Positions 35,088 through 48,400 are shown, numbered from the stretch's first letter. The stretch: DNA of 64,000 nucleotides from Magnolia sinica (GCF_029962835.1 NC_080588.1:67562501-67626500); one strand, 5' to 3'. The notes: generated from the letters alone by a model not told the origin. Numbers and translations: made by a program.

Positions 35088-36687
35088 ATCCCTACTGGGA
35101 CCCAGTAGACGGACGATCTTGATTGACAAATGACTCTGCCACGGTACTGTAGCAAGACGGCGCTATCATACCTCGATTCTTCCAGCCGTACGGCACCATC
35201 TCCTGATCTGGACTATCGAGTCAGTGGGCCATTACTTGGATGAGCGATAGACCAAAATCCACGCCAAGTGGAACCTCCATCAATCGCGTTTGGATGGTCC
35301 AAAACGGAATAAAGCAATGGTCCAGAAAAGGTCAAAAGATATAAAGATACAATGGTTAGAATTTAAAAACGCCTGACTGCTGCAATTTCTGAGCATGGCC
35401 CAGCGAAAGCGATGTACCTTTTGTCCGTTGATTGTGAACTGCGGATCACTTTCTCTCCACCATCCGTTCCGAAAGCATCCGTTCGGACGGTCACTGATCA
35501 TCTGATTTTGATCTTTGGAATCCAGGCCATCCATGATCGGGCCTACAATTGGGCGGCTTAGATCATTCGGTGGTGCGGGCCACGTCGTGTTCGGCACCGT
35601 CATTGTTTAGTCGAAGTCATATGTATTAAGGTGTACCAAACCCCATACGTCCATCAACTGATTCGACGGCATACACGTGATTGCACAGCTGGGGTTCCGA
35701 ATCCTAACCATCCATCATGCAGGTCATGCTGTGGATGGACCGTACGTACTTAATCAGGTGTACCCAAACCACGTGACGCTTCTATGTATGTGGTCGGTAA
35801 TTGCACACGTAGCACGCATGAAGTTCAATATAAACCGTCTAAATAGTGGGCCCAAGTTAAATTGGAAGTAAAAACAGAAAATTACACCGAACCAACCCGA
35901 AATAGTAAACGGTCCATATTCAACAACCATACATTCGGTAATCAGCAACTATGATAAACCGATAAATCTGACTCTGGCTTCGTGGCCTATCTACAGTGAG
36001 TACTGCGGTTTCAACCGTTTGAAACAGTCACACATGTGACACGTGTACGATCGCTGAATGCATGCGTATGGACCGTCACACAGTGTGGGTATCAAACAAT
36101 TCCACTCGTTTCCAACCATCCATTGATGGACGGTTATGATCGTCCGGATAATATGATTCACGGGCTTCAAGTCGGCAATTCTATCCTTGATGGGGCCCAC
36201 CACGTGAAGGGTCTAAATCACATAGCTAGTGGGCGCTGCGTCAGGCGCAAAGGACCTCAAAGATCCTCCATTGGATGAGGACTTATCAGTCCTCATGCAC
36301 TGTGAGTATTGTGGAAGATCCCATCCGTTCCTTTGTCCTTATTTCCAGATCACTGCTTCACGTTTTGTCCAACCATCACTTTGCAGGCCCCTGATCAGAG
36401 GATCGTGATCTTGCATGGTCTGCGCTGGTGCCACTTTTAACGGCCTGGATCACCGATTCATGTTATGGTATGTGGATGCCTGCATCACCATTCACGTCCC
36501 GCTACATCTTAAGCCCGTAAATTCCTCTCCTCCCTTATTTTCTTTTCCAGAAAAGATCCAATGGCTCTAGGTGCAAGGGCCACGTGAAAAGTCCAATCAA
36601 TCTACCAGAACCGTTCATCGGGCCCAAGAACAAATCAGTATAACAAAGGACGGTCTGGATTGTTTACCAAAAAAAAGTCCAGTCGAC

Positions 36688-37099
36688 GGACGCGGATTGC
36701 TTCCTACACAACCCATCTTCTCTACCCACGAACGGGCAGTTCTATGGGAGGGCCCACCATTATGTATCTGTTTATCTACGCCGTTCATCCCTTCTCTCTT
36801 ACCGTCTTAAGTTGTGCACAAAAATAAGTGAGATCCAACGTTTAAATGGACCACACCAAAAATGACTGTTGCATTTAATGCAACTTACATTTAATGCTTT
36901 ATATATTTAAATGCAACCAAGCTTATTATTTGGTGTAGTCCACTTAAGCATTGGCACTGCCTATTTTTAAATGCATACTTTAAAATGATACGAGAGAGGG
37001 GATGAACTGCGACGACGAACAAATACAACACCGTGGGCCCGCCCACATAACTTCCCGTTCGTAACTAGACACTGGTGTGGTAGTACGCAATCCACGTCC
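36688..37099. mobile_element. Mutator-like foldback MITE C
   Basis: The ends GGACGCGGATTGC and (reversed) GGACGTGGATTGC are flanked by CCAGTCGAC (36679-36687) and CCAGTCGAT (37100-37108), an 8 of 9 matching target duplication, as expected for Mutator-type elements. The arms share GGGCCCACCATTATGTATCT-type sequence. The centre has a further small palindrome (GTTGCATTTAATGCAAC). Confidence 0.83.
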
Positions 37100-37726
37100 C
37101 CAGTCGATAACTTTTTGACCATCCATTAAGTGGTGGGGTCGGCTGGGGATAGCATATGATATTGATTCCTGCTTGGATAAGATGAAGCTAGGCATCCTAT
37201 CCAAACCTAATGGACAGCTCCGATCGATTGATTAGACTGTCCACATGTCCGCGTTTAGCTGGGAGCGATCACTTCAAGCAGTATTGCTATTATGCATCCC
37301 GGCGTACTGTTATAGCATACGTCGGATCTATATCTGTTCGACGCGGGATCATGTTTCAGTGATCCCAACGGTTCATATGATGGCCCTCACCGTGGATGGA
37401 GTTAACAAAAGAAAAGAAAGCTTCTATCAGCTGGAATATTACAAATTTTGATAATTTAACTTTGTTTCTTAGAGTACTAACCGTCTTCTTAAATGTAAGA
37501 AGCTTAAGATACTTCGCATATATCTGGATAAACGGTTTGGATCACCAAAAATGAGCATTAATCATAAGGCTACTGCTCCAATGTACCATATACAATACAT
37601 GGGACACTATTGTACACGAGTCGACTCGAATCCAGTAGAGTTTGGTCAGCAAGCTACCTGAGTCGAGTTCAGCTCAACTCAGTCCTCGATTGGCTCGGCT
37701 TGGTCTCGAGTCAATTTGAGCCAAAC

Positions 37727-37762
<36 letters not shown>

Positions 37763-39399
37763 TGGAGATGGTAAGGTTGACCCACCAAGATCTTTCCATG
37801 AGGGTAAGTTGTTGGGCTCCATATACTGTGCGTCGAGTGTCAACATCATGCATTTGACGAGGTCTTTTGTAGATTATAAGATTTCTCAAAAATTAGCCAT
37901 ATATGGGTGGCTCATGCCATTTAAAACCACGTGAAGACATACTTAAAACATATATAAGTACTTGATAGGGCCCATTTGAGTTTTGGATGTAGCTGAAATT
38001 TGGTACAACCCCTCATCCAATTGGGACACATGCAATGAATGGATTGGATTTGTGAACCACATCTCAATAGGCTCAAGAAATGATTATAAATGTTTTAATG
38101 GAAGGTAACTCGTCCCAATGGTTATATGTGGTGTGCCCCCACCCAAGTAATGGATTGACTTGATTTTTAATCTTGTGGCCCATCATGGAATAGTGCAACT
38201 AAATAATTGGGTAGATGTTTGACACATCATTGTGGGTCCTATACAACCCGACCTTGTATGAAGTTTCCATGAGATGGACCGCGTGTATCATTTCAGAAGT
38301 ATATAATATATAATATATATTTTATTTAAATATATAAATATTTACTTAAAATTTATAATAAGTGCATACAAAATGAGCTCAACCGATTCAAACCAATTCA
38401 AGTACCAAGCAGGGTTGGGTGACTTTGGTCTAGCTTAGGCTTAGCTCAAATTTTTTTTGAACTCAAAAAATCAACTCAACTCGAACTCAATTCCATAACT
38501 AGTCGATTAGAGAGTTAACTAAGCTAACCCTGCTTGTGTACATCTCTTGCCAACCTCAACTTCCATAGCCGGGAGGTCTTGAGTTCAACCGGTTGTATGG
38601 TAAGTTGCAGCCATCCATGGATAATAACTTCAAACGCATGTATATGCCATATCCAAGCCGTCCAATAGTCGGATCCCTCGTAAGAACCATGGTTGAAAAC
38701 ATCATCCATATCCACTTAGAGAGTGGACCATACTTTATTTTCCTATTTACCAATGGCTAGAAATTATACTCCATGGAGAAGCCCAGATAATACGTAGACA
38801 GGGCTGATTTTTGTGTCATGTGACCCTCATGTGAGGCTTCTATAAGAGAAAGGTTGGATGTCACATCTAGTCAATTTGTTGGAAATTATCTTACGCGTAG
38901 GCCGTATTTTGTGGTCCAACCAGGTGGACTTGAGACCTTCTCGTAGAAAAAAATAATAATAAAAAGAGGTATCAGCGGCTGTATCAGAAGTTTCAGTACA
39001 TCCTTTTTTTCCTGCAAAATTTCATGTGGGTAGAATATCCAATCCATGAAAAGGGTGGGTAAGAGAATAGTGACCATATAGTATGAAAATCAGGATGATA
39101 TGATTATCTAACGAGAGACAACATCCCAAAAAATAATGAACAACGTTACGGATTAGTATACTGGTGTGGCCCACCAAGTTAGTGGATCTTCATGATTTTT
39201 AACAATGGTGATCATCGTGATATTATACACATTTTGAACGGATAGGATATTATACATACGTGAAAACGTTCAGGGAAAAAAGGCTGTAGAAGAAATCTGA
39301 TACAGCTGCCACATCTGATCATTTTTCTCATGAAAAAAACCCTCTACTTAGATCTCGGCTTATATATGTTTGGAGGGAGGGAGAGAGAGGGAGAGAGAT

Positions 39400-39486
39400 A
39401 TGGCAATGAATGTAGAAGAAGAAGTAGAAAAACTCAAGGAAGAAATCAAGCGATTGGGTCAGATCCAACAAGATGGCTCTTACAAG
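39400..39486 (+). CDS. Costars exon 1
   Basis: 29 codons ending DGSYK, followed by the donor GTATTG. The family start MNVEEE begins at codon 3. Confidence 0.92.
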
Positions 39487-42400
39487 GTATTGATTTCTTT
39501 TTCCTCCCCAAAAACCTCACTTAAAAAATAATACTTCATTATATCTATTTCCACATGTATTTACCGATAATCTGTGTAATTTTCAGCTCTTTCAGGTGGA
39601 ATTTTGATGGGTTTTTCTCGATTCCCAAATTCAGATATTTTATCAACTAAACATGCATTTGCGCCCTGTATTTTTGGGCACGTTTGGTTGCGCCAAACAT
39701 TATGAAGTTCTATGATTAATCAGTCTAATTAGGTGCAGAATATTGTGAAATTTCATGATTTTGGTGCAACCAAACGCATCCTTAATCATCGGAACTATTT
39801 AACAGGAAATTCAGATCGTAATTCATTCGGATAATGGTAGCCAGTGGTTGTTTTTTTGTTTTTTTCACGTAGATCGGATTACATCACTGTTTTTATAATT
39901 CAGATTTGTTGGTTTTTAAATGCATGATCTATGATTATTGATTAATCTACATTTGTTGTACGAGTACAGTCAATAGAGGTCACATGTTGGGAGTCAGAGG
40001 TGCAGGCATTTGAGATCTGGACCGTTCATTAGGCAGATCCAGCTACACAGATCCCCTTGAACACGATCAGGCATGTCTACTCAATAGACGTCATATGCCT
40101 TTGTTGAGTGTAAGTTGTGAAGGAGAAGACGGATATGAAAGAGGGGAAAACAAAGCACACACTTAAAGATAAGCTTACAACGGGTTACAGTGTTCGCTAT
40201 CTTTGTGATATTTGCAGCCTATTGATGTTTAAACTGGTTTGCAAGAGGGTTGCTGCAAATCCACCTTCAGGATACAATAAACCTCCTCTTGTTAGCTGGA
40301 GAAATGTGGGTTTTGGCCTACAAAACTGAAATCCCATCTTGAACACACTTTTGCAGCATGTATCAAAACTGAAAACCCCATCTTGAACACACTTTTACAG
40401 CAATCATCCCTGACTTCTTTATTTTTCACAATTTAGATCCTAACTTTTACTTTCTACAATTTATGCCCCTGATTTCTAAAATTTCTGTAGATTTTTTTAA
40501 GACAACTCAAGACAAGAAAATGGTAGAGAAGAAGATAGAGAGAGGAGATTGTTGTTTCATGGAATGATCCAATTATGGAATTTATAGGCATAGAAAGGAC
40601 ACTTTGAGTCCCTTTCATGAAAAGACATGTCCTTTTATAGTGTCTTTTCATTACTTGCAATTTCCATCACCATTTGAATCCAAAGTCCATCAAAAGGCAC
40701 CATAGCTATTTACTAAGAATTACCAACAATTATAACCAAGAGACAACGAAAATCCATTTATTCTGAAAGAGAAAACAATAACACAACAATCCCCCATTAT
40801 TTTTCAAAATAAAGAGGTCGGGGTATGTAACGAATATAATGTATAAAGGAGAAGATATCTTGTGAACTTGAATCTTCGCTTAGTATAAAGACATTAAAGT
40901 TGCATCAGAATCCTTACTGACGATTATTTTAAATTAAGTGTTCTATGTGAAACAATCAGATGTCACACACATTTTCAGTTGCAGTGTGTTTTGAAATTGG
41001 TAGCACGTTAACAACCTTGTGCTCAATCTTGTATTCATGAGAGCAATCAAACCTCTTAAACACCAGGAAGCGACCCCTTTTCCATTACTCATATAGGTGG
41101 GTTCTTATAAATGCTCCTGTAACTATAACACCATTGAAAAAACTCATTAAGAGGAAATGTCTATCCTCCTTTTAATTGTTACAGGTATCTAGCATTGTAC
41201 ATACATCCGGGAATGAGACAGATAATAAAATGTATAGTGTTGCTTTAGTCACTTCTTGTGAGGTACTTGGCCTATTTAGCATTTAAACATATTAACTCAG
41301 GTTGGGTTTTCCTTGTATGGTGTCTATAAAATTGGCTTAAGTCCTATTCCTCTTGATGTTTTACAAACAATATCCTTTACCAATCCCTTAGGCCTTGTTT
41401 GGCCGGATGGCTTTGGGTGTATTGAGACGTATGGAATTACCGCCGCATGTGCATTTATTGCCGTCAGTGGATGGTTGGGCGCTTTGGGGGTAGACACCAA
41501 TCCCATACGCCGCACGTCATCCGTTTGGGCGTTGTGGGATTGCAACCATCCCACCAACAACAGTTGTTTGGGTAACCATTGGATTGCAACCACACACCGC
41601 AAGTACCCATGTGTCGGATGTTTGGGAGGCATCTGAGTGTGAAAGGCTTGCGCAGGAACTCGCCTCCAGGTCCAAGTGTCATGTATGACATGTGTACTAG
41701 GCCCCACCATGCCTAGTCTACCAACTCTTTGGTTAAGGACGGGCTATTTCAACACACATTGCATAACAGTACATCAATCTAGACCATTCAAATTACTGGC
41801 CTAATGAGGAAATCTCATAAACGAAAATTTACACTTGAAAATCTATAATAACCGTGTGATTTTTCCATTGGAATTCAACTATTAGTTCAACTGTTACAAC
41901 TACTCGATCAAGATGCATATGCTCCAACCATCACGTGGCCACAACCTCAATGGTCCGGATAGCAGGATAACTCACCACATCACTGGTAAACTATTAGCTT
42001 CATCTAACCCGTTAATAAATAAACGAAAAATTCAACAGTAAATTGCCAATATCTTGAGGCAACACCTCACTTCCTCACACCACCACACGTCAGTACGAAT
42101 ACGTGGTAAACATGAAAAGAATCCAAACCATCAATTTAAAACTTCCAGCCATTCTAAAAAATTACAATGTTTGCATCATCTAACCCAATAAATAAAATTG
42201 TCGGCTCCCGTTAATTGAAGAAAAACCACTTAAGAGATGTTTAATATATTCCATTCAGATCAAAATTTTGTCAATGGGTAAGATAATCAACGCCTAGCGC
42301 ACAGAATGTACGGTTCAGATCAAAACAGAAATGTGGCACATGTGTGGTCTAGGAACCATGAAAACGCTGAACAAATTGAAACCCATTGGAATTTGTATAC

Positions 42401-45400
42401 CCAGATTTCACCTTAGAAATTTGGACCAAAATGAATGTGAATCATGTACGGGCATGTCTTCTATATATTTATGAAAAAGCATAAAAAACTTAAAGACCTC
42501 GAGTTATGAAACAGGACGTTGTTATACCATCCATTTTATGGAAACCTCAGGAAATAGATAAACAGGGTATGGAAAATATCAATGCATGACTTACTTTCAG
42601 CAATGAAGATGGTTGGTATGAGGTACCTGGACTGCAAAGTAGGTGAACACCACAACGTCGAGGTCCTGACGGCCACAACTCTGCCATGCAAACCAAGAAA
42701 ACAAATGATTAAGATCGTTCTCACAAACCACTTTCGTGAGAGGGCCATATAGACGATTTTCATCCTCGGTACCTGATCACCTACAACATGCGCCTATTGG
42801 GGCCTGACGAGAAGTCCGGAATAGATGGGAGACAACCCTGAGACAATGATCTCAGAGGCCCTGTTGGCCGGTGATTATTTGGGGGAGATCAAGGCTCTTG
42901 GATGCATTTTCTATCTAACCCTCCCTCGTACAAGAGCAAACAGAATCGGGAAAGTGATTTTGGGAAAACCTACCTCAGCTTCACTTCTCCGGTAGCTTGC
43001 CCTTGCAACACCTCTCTACGCAATAAGCTCAGCGACCAACATGCATCCACATATATAACATCGTATTCACGCATGAAAACCTCTCGGCTATGATCTCTCC
43101 CGCCATGCCCTCTCTCTCGCCAGCGCGAGGGATTGAAAAATCCCATCCGTGGTCCGTACCAAGGACTACGAAATGCAGAGGGATGGGCTCGATGTGAGAG
43201 AGCCGGCGACGAATCCAAGGAGGGATTTCGCAATCCCTCCAAATCTCCCACGTATCCATCAAAGGACGGAAGACGTCCCACTGACGAAGCCGCCCAAATA
43301 GGAAGAGGGGTAGGGTAGGAGGGATTTGACAATCCTATCCGACCTAATCCTGTCTAATACGCTGAAAACCACGTGCCCAAACAGGCCCTTAGCGAACGAA
43401 TTTGTTAGATTATGGATGAACCGCATTATAACGTCATCACCAAGTAGCTGTCGCACAAAACTGTGCCTTAGACTAATATGTTTTGATTTTCCATTATACG
43501 TCTTGTATAACCTTTGACAATGCAGCTTCCCTGTCACAGTAGATAGAGATAGGTGTCAAAGGCCTTGCCAATAACGATATTTCTAGTAACAAGTTTCACA
43601 CCTCTCTATTGTTAGCCACCAAAGCTATGCATCCAAATTCCAAGGTAGAATGAGAGATTATGCTTCTTGGATCCTTAAGAAATGATGTCTCCTCTAAGTG
43701 TAAAAATGCATCCATTAGTAAACATGGATTCATCAAAATTAATTATCCAACTTACATCACTATACTCTTCAAGTAGACTGAGGTAATTAGAAAAGTGCAA
43801 GCCATAGTTAATCATTTTTTTCAAGTATCTAAGTACTTTAGAAATAACATTCCAATGATCTGAACTTGGATTCTTGGTAAGCCTAATGAATTTATCAACT
43901 ATTAGATTGATTTCAAATCAATGTAATATATCTAAGATGGTAAAAGCCTAATAATATCGAAAGTAAATGTAGAAAACAAACCTCTAAATCTTCAATCACA
44001 TATTTAAAAGTGCAAGCAATTTTTCCTACTCGGGTTCGAGTGGGGTTTGGGAAATCATTTGTGTCAGAAATTTGCGAGATCAAGAGGTGGTCGAATATGT
44101 TGATATGCTCCAATGTTTATCTTCTGTCTCTTTGGATCCTTCCTCTCCCGACAAGCTGATATGGAATCGTCATAGGTCGGGTAAATTTACGGTGAAATCC
44201 TTATATGCTAGCATGTCTCCCATCTCTTCCTCCGCGCTTCAGACCTCCCCTTTTATTTGGAAAAATGCAGCCCCTCCCAAATTCATTTGTTTTGGTTGGT
44301 TAGCTGCTATGAACCGGATCCTCACGATTGATAATCTTAGGAAGCGTGGAATGCAGATTGTTAATATATGCCGGTGTTGCATTCGCAATGAAGAGACTGT
44401 TGACCATCTTATGGTCCATTGCCCCTTTATCTCCCAAATTCTGTGGGACTTTTGCTCTAGATTCAATTTTGTTGGTTGTTTTCCAAATTCAGCTGCGTCC
44501 TTGCTAGCAGCGTGGCAGGGCCATAAGATTGGTAAAGTGAAAACCAGAATTTGGAGAATGGCGATCATTGCAATATGGTGGGCAGTGTGGAAGGAAAGGA
44601 ACGAGAGAGTTTTCAATGATTCTCAGGCTACGACTAAATCAGTGGGATCCTTAGCCAAATCGTTGATCTTAGAGTGGGTCTCGAATGTAATGGGTTTAAA
44701 AGATTATAATCTCTCTTTTTTAGGTTCCTAGTCCTGCTTTGTGGCTGCTATCTCAGCAGTTGTTCTGTACTTTGTTTTTTCTTTAATGCATTTTCATCGT
44801 TACGTTTAAAAAAATAAAAATCAAAAATAAAATTGGCCCCTATATCTTCAATCACATCCCCCCATATTTTTAATCACATCTTTAAATCAGCCCTCATATT
44901 TTCCACACATAAGAAATTACAAATGTTGATGTTTAGGCCATTTTATAGATGGATAGTCTAAAATCAGCATAAGTTGGGCCTTGCGGTGGGTCATGGGCCC
45001 ACATCACCATATATTGGGTCTTTTAGGGTCGATAAGTCTAATTTAGGTTCCTCAATCCCATACCTTGAAGTATGAGAGGTTTGGAGTCTTATTCGTCCAT
45101 ACTTCGTATGGAGTCTTTCGGGTCTTTACCTCTTTTTTTAAAAAGTCTTATGGGTCTTAGAATAAGGTATCATATTTAAGATACGAAAAGTGGTTAATAG
45201 GACTTCTCCCCAAAACTTTAAACGTAGACCTACATTATTTCATGTAGAGTTTGCCATGTCTTTAAGAGACCTATTTTTGCATTATAGTACTCCCATTTTG
45301 TTGTAGTGAATAACAAGCTTTGACTTGTTGAATGATACCATGAGTTTCGTAAAACTCCAAGAATTCAAAAGATAGATAATTTCTTCCTTTATCTAACTAT

Positions 45401-48400
45401 AAGATTTTTAAGCTTTTGGTCTAACTAGTTCTCTACATTTGCCTTGTATATCTTGAACTTTTCTAGTACGTTATCTTTATTTATTTCGAGTAAAATCATT
45501 TACAAAGGTTATGGAATATCTCTTTTCTCGTCTTGTTATTATATCATTTATTTCACATGTCACTAATCACTATGAATTAGGCCTAAGATTTGTGATTATT
45601 TTTATACCTTAGGAAAATGTTTCCTAGTTATTCTCGATTGTACACATATGTTGCATTTATTATTAGGTTTTGTATACTTAAGAATTAGATTAAGACTAGA
45701 CATATTATCCATACTGCGATAACTAACATTTCCTAGTCTAGTATACCAAAAATCATTTGAATTAACCATATAAATAGAAGAAGAATTTTCATTTATTATG
45801 TTTAACTTGAACATTCAATTATCCTCACATATACCCCATTACTAGACAAAATCAACTTATTGGATTCAAAGAGGAGTATGAAGTCAAACTTGGTAGACTA
45901 GTAGAGATAAGATTCCTCCTGATATCCGGTACATGCAACATAGCACTTAGAGTAAGGACTTTTCAGAAAGTTAGCTTAAGCATTACTTTCCCTTTTTCTA
46001 CAACCTTTGTTCTTGAGGCGTTTTCCATATATAGTTGTTGGTCATCCCTCACTATCTCGTAAGAATTGAACACGTTGTGATTTTTACAAACATGTTTGGT
46101 AGGACTAGAGTTTGCCTATTAGTCGGCATCCTCATCTACCATGTTCACCTCAGAGACGGCTGTTGCCATGGTATTCCAAATCGGTTACATAATGGCTGTA
46201 ACGGCCGTTATGTAACGGTAACGGTCATAACTGTTACGCGTTACGGGGTCAAAATGGCCGTAACAGCCATTACAGAAAAACGCGCCATAACGGCCTGTAA
46301 CGGCCCAGGAAGAACATTTTTCAAAAATAAAAATAAAAATGGCCGTAACGGCCGATACGGGGGCTGTAACGGCCGTTACGGCCCGTATCATAACGGTAAT
46401 GGTGGTGGCCGTTACGGCCACTGTTACCGTTACGGAACACCTTGGCTATTGCTAGATTCATGTCTTCTACCACATTGATTTGCATTTTCTTTTTGTGTTT
46501 TCGGAAGTCTTTCTTCAAGTAGACCGAGATTTTGTGGAAGCATAGACCCTTCTTGGATGCGTTTTTAAAAAACCTTTGGTTATTGGGATTGAGTCGATCA
46601 TCCTTTTTGAAAGGTGGCTATTGGATTCCTGATTTACACTATTCTTGATTAGGTTAGCTTTACCTAGGATCTTGTGTTGTTCTTCCTTTTTGTCATGGAG
46701 CTTAGACTCTTCAATTCGAAGAAACTTCGGGAGATCCTCTAAAGACGTTTTCTCATTTCTCTATTTTATAGATTTCCTAGTTTCCTTCCAACTAGGTGGT
46801 AGTTTGGTTATAATGGTGGATATTTGAAAGGATTCGTCGAGATTAGTGCCATTGGTAGTAATTTGTTGGATGATAACCTATAACATATGAACTTGATTAA
46901 GGACATGTCTTTTATCTAACATCTTAAATTCCTAACATTGACTTACAAGGAATTTTTTGTTGCAATCATCTTCTGATAAGTACTTAGCTCGCAGAGCCTC
47001 TCACAATTCTTTAGCAATCTTTTTTTGGCAGTATACGATGTACGAGTCGGATAGGGCGTTGAAGATATGGCCCTTGTATAGGTAGTCGTTATGCTCTTAA
47101 TCTTGTCATTAAAAAAAAAAAAAAAAAAAAACCCTTTTTTGTCGTATCATTGTTGGAACGTGGTGTAGGAGGATTTTTAGTAAAGACATGGTCCTAGTTT
47201 AGTGATGTGGGGAAGAGATGCACCCTCGATTGCAATCAAAACATATTCAAGCCATCAAATGGTGTTATTCGAATGAGTCTTGCTGTGTTTTTAAAATAAG
47301 TGGTTTTTTGTGTCTCTTGGTTGTGATTATTGGCAACTCTTAGTGAATGTCTATGGTGCATTTTCATGAATTTTGAATTCAAATGGTGGTGGAAGGTTGC
47401 AATTAAATGAAAAGACACTATGAATGGGCATGCACCTTTTCATGAAAGGGACTCCAAGTGTCCCTTCTATGTCTATAAATTCCAACTTTGGGTCATTCCA
47501 CAGTTCACAATCTTTTCTCCCCAACTTTTTCTTGTTTTGAGTAGTTTTGAAAAAAATCTGCAGCAATTACAGAAATCGGGGGAGTAAATTGCAAAAATTA
47601 AAGAAGTTGAGGTGTAAATTGTGAAAAATAAAGAAGTTAAGGGGGAACACTACAGGAGTGTGTTCGGGTTGTGGTTTTTGGTTTTGCAGCCTAAAGCCCA
47701 CCTTTCTCTAGTTCAGGAGATGAGGCTTACTGTATCCTGGAGGCAAATGAAAACCGTTTTAAATATCAGTAGGGTGTGAATATCACTTTAATGCTTAAAA
47801 ATAGTGACATTGTAACGTTCCTTAAGCCTATGTTTAAGTGTGTTTTTGTTTTCCGCTTCTTCTGAGAGTTTCTTTTCCTTTAGGCTCTTAGCAAATCTTT
47901 TGATCGTTTGTCATTTTTTGTACATGTGTGGTCCACTTTGACAAGAAAACCAGCCTGATTTCTGGGATAGACATGTCCAAAAGTGGGGCCTGCCTGATGA
48001 ACGGCATACTCTTGCGTGTTTGCTGTGAGTCTGGAAATGGGTATCATTAGCAGGGAACTATTTGTCAGATATTGGCCCTGATCTTCTTTATTCTGTGCGT
48101 AAATCTCTTCATACTGCATTTTGACAGTTTTGTTATTCATTTACATCACAAGGAATTTGGGGTTTGCAAGAATCAGCTTACGTTTCAAACAAAACCCTTG
48201 GAAAATGTTGTGGGAGATCAGATGAATTTTTTGTATTTTGGGATTGAATCTCAACTTCTCAGTTGTATTTCAGTTCGGCAGCTTGGGCCCTTTTTCTTTT
48301 CCGAGTACTTGAAGAATAGGATTGTAACTTGTTGATTATAATCAACCTATGTAATAGACTATTAGATGGCGCTTGATTGTACTCAATCTATGTAATAGTC

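Larger units (their letters stand above)
29881..39399. other. 9.5 kb intergenic region between the divergent GATA and Costars genes
   Basis: There is no supported coding gene. The GATA promoter lies at the left edge. A CT microsatellite is at about 30813-30840. Three foldback MITEs are listed separately. 30500-37550 carries many degenerate copies of a short motif (see findings). 37610-38520 has CGAGTCGACTCG and CTCAACTCGAACTC words at its edges, like the hAT-type MITEs, around AT-rich sequence with a (TA)n run at 37729-37760, but I could not define its ends. 38520-39350 shows nothing clear. Confidence 0.5.
43392..47280 (-). pseudogene. remnant copia RNase H, integrase and gag
   Basis: Minus-strand similarity blocks: RNase H with NGKSKHISLRHSFVRQLL near 43480; an earlier RNase H block near 43560-43700; the gag-pre-integrase block WYTRLGNVSYRSMDNMSSLN with CNICVQSRITRKHFPK at 45602-45750; gag at about 46600-47100 (ISTIITKLPPSWKETRKSI). 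Stops and frameshifts are frequent. A 21-base poly-A run lies at 47111-47131. Confidence 0.82.
40102..47893 (-). mobile_element. decayed Ty1/copia element with nested insertions and inverted LTR copies, in the Costars intron
   Basis: From right to left on the minus strand the body runs gag, integrase region, RNase H. A minus-oriented LTR sits at the left (40102-40788) with a polypurine-like GGGGGAT beside it. The LTR copy at the right (47281-47893) is in the opposite orientation. Insertions inside are 41391-43388 (TTA-flanked element), 44002-44843 (LINE) and 46170-46441 (MITE). No open frame survives. Confidence 0.75.

Noticed and set aside
41313-41710. Overlapping open frames of 107-128 codons
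   Set aside because: They lie over the end of the TTA-flanked element on both strands and have no recognisable domain.
46035-46478. 147-codon open frame rich in Asn-Gly-Arg
   Set aside because: It is a translation of the CCGTAACGG-word MITE; the apparent low-complexity protein comes from the DNA repeat.
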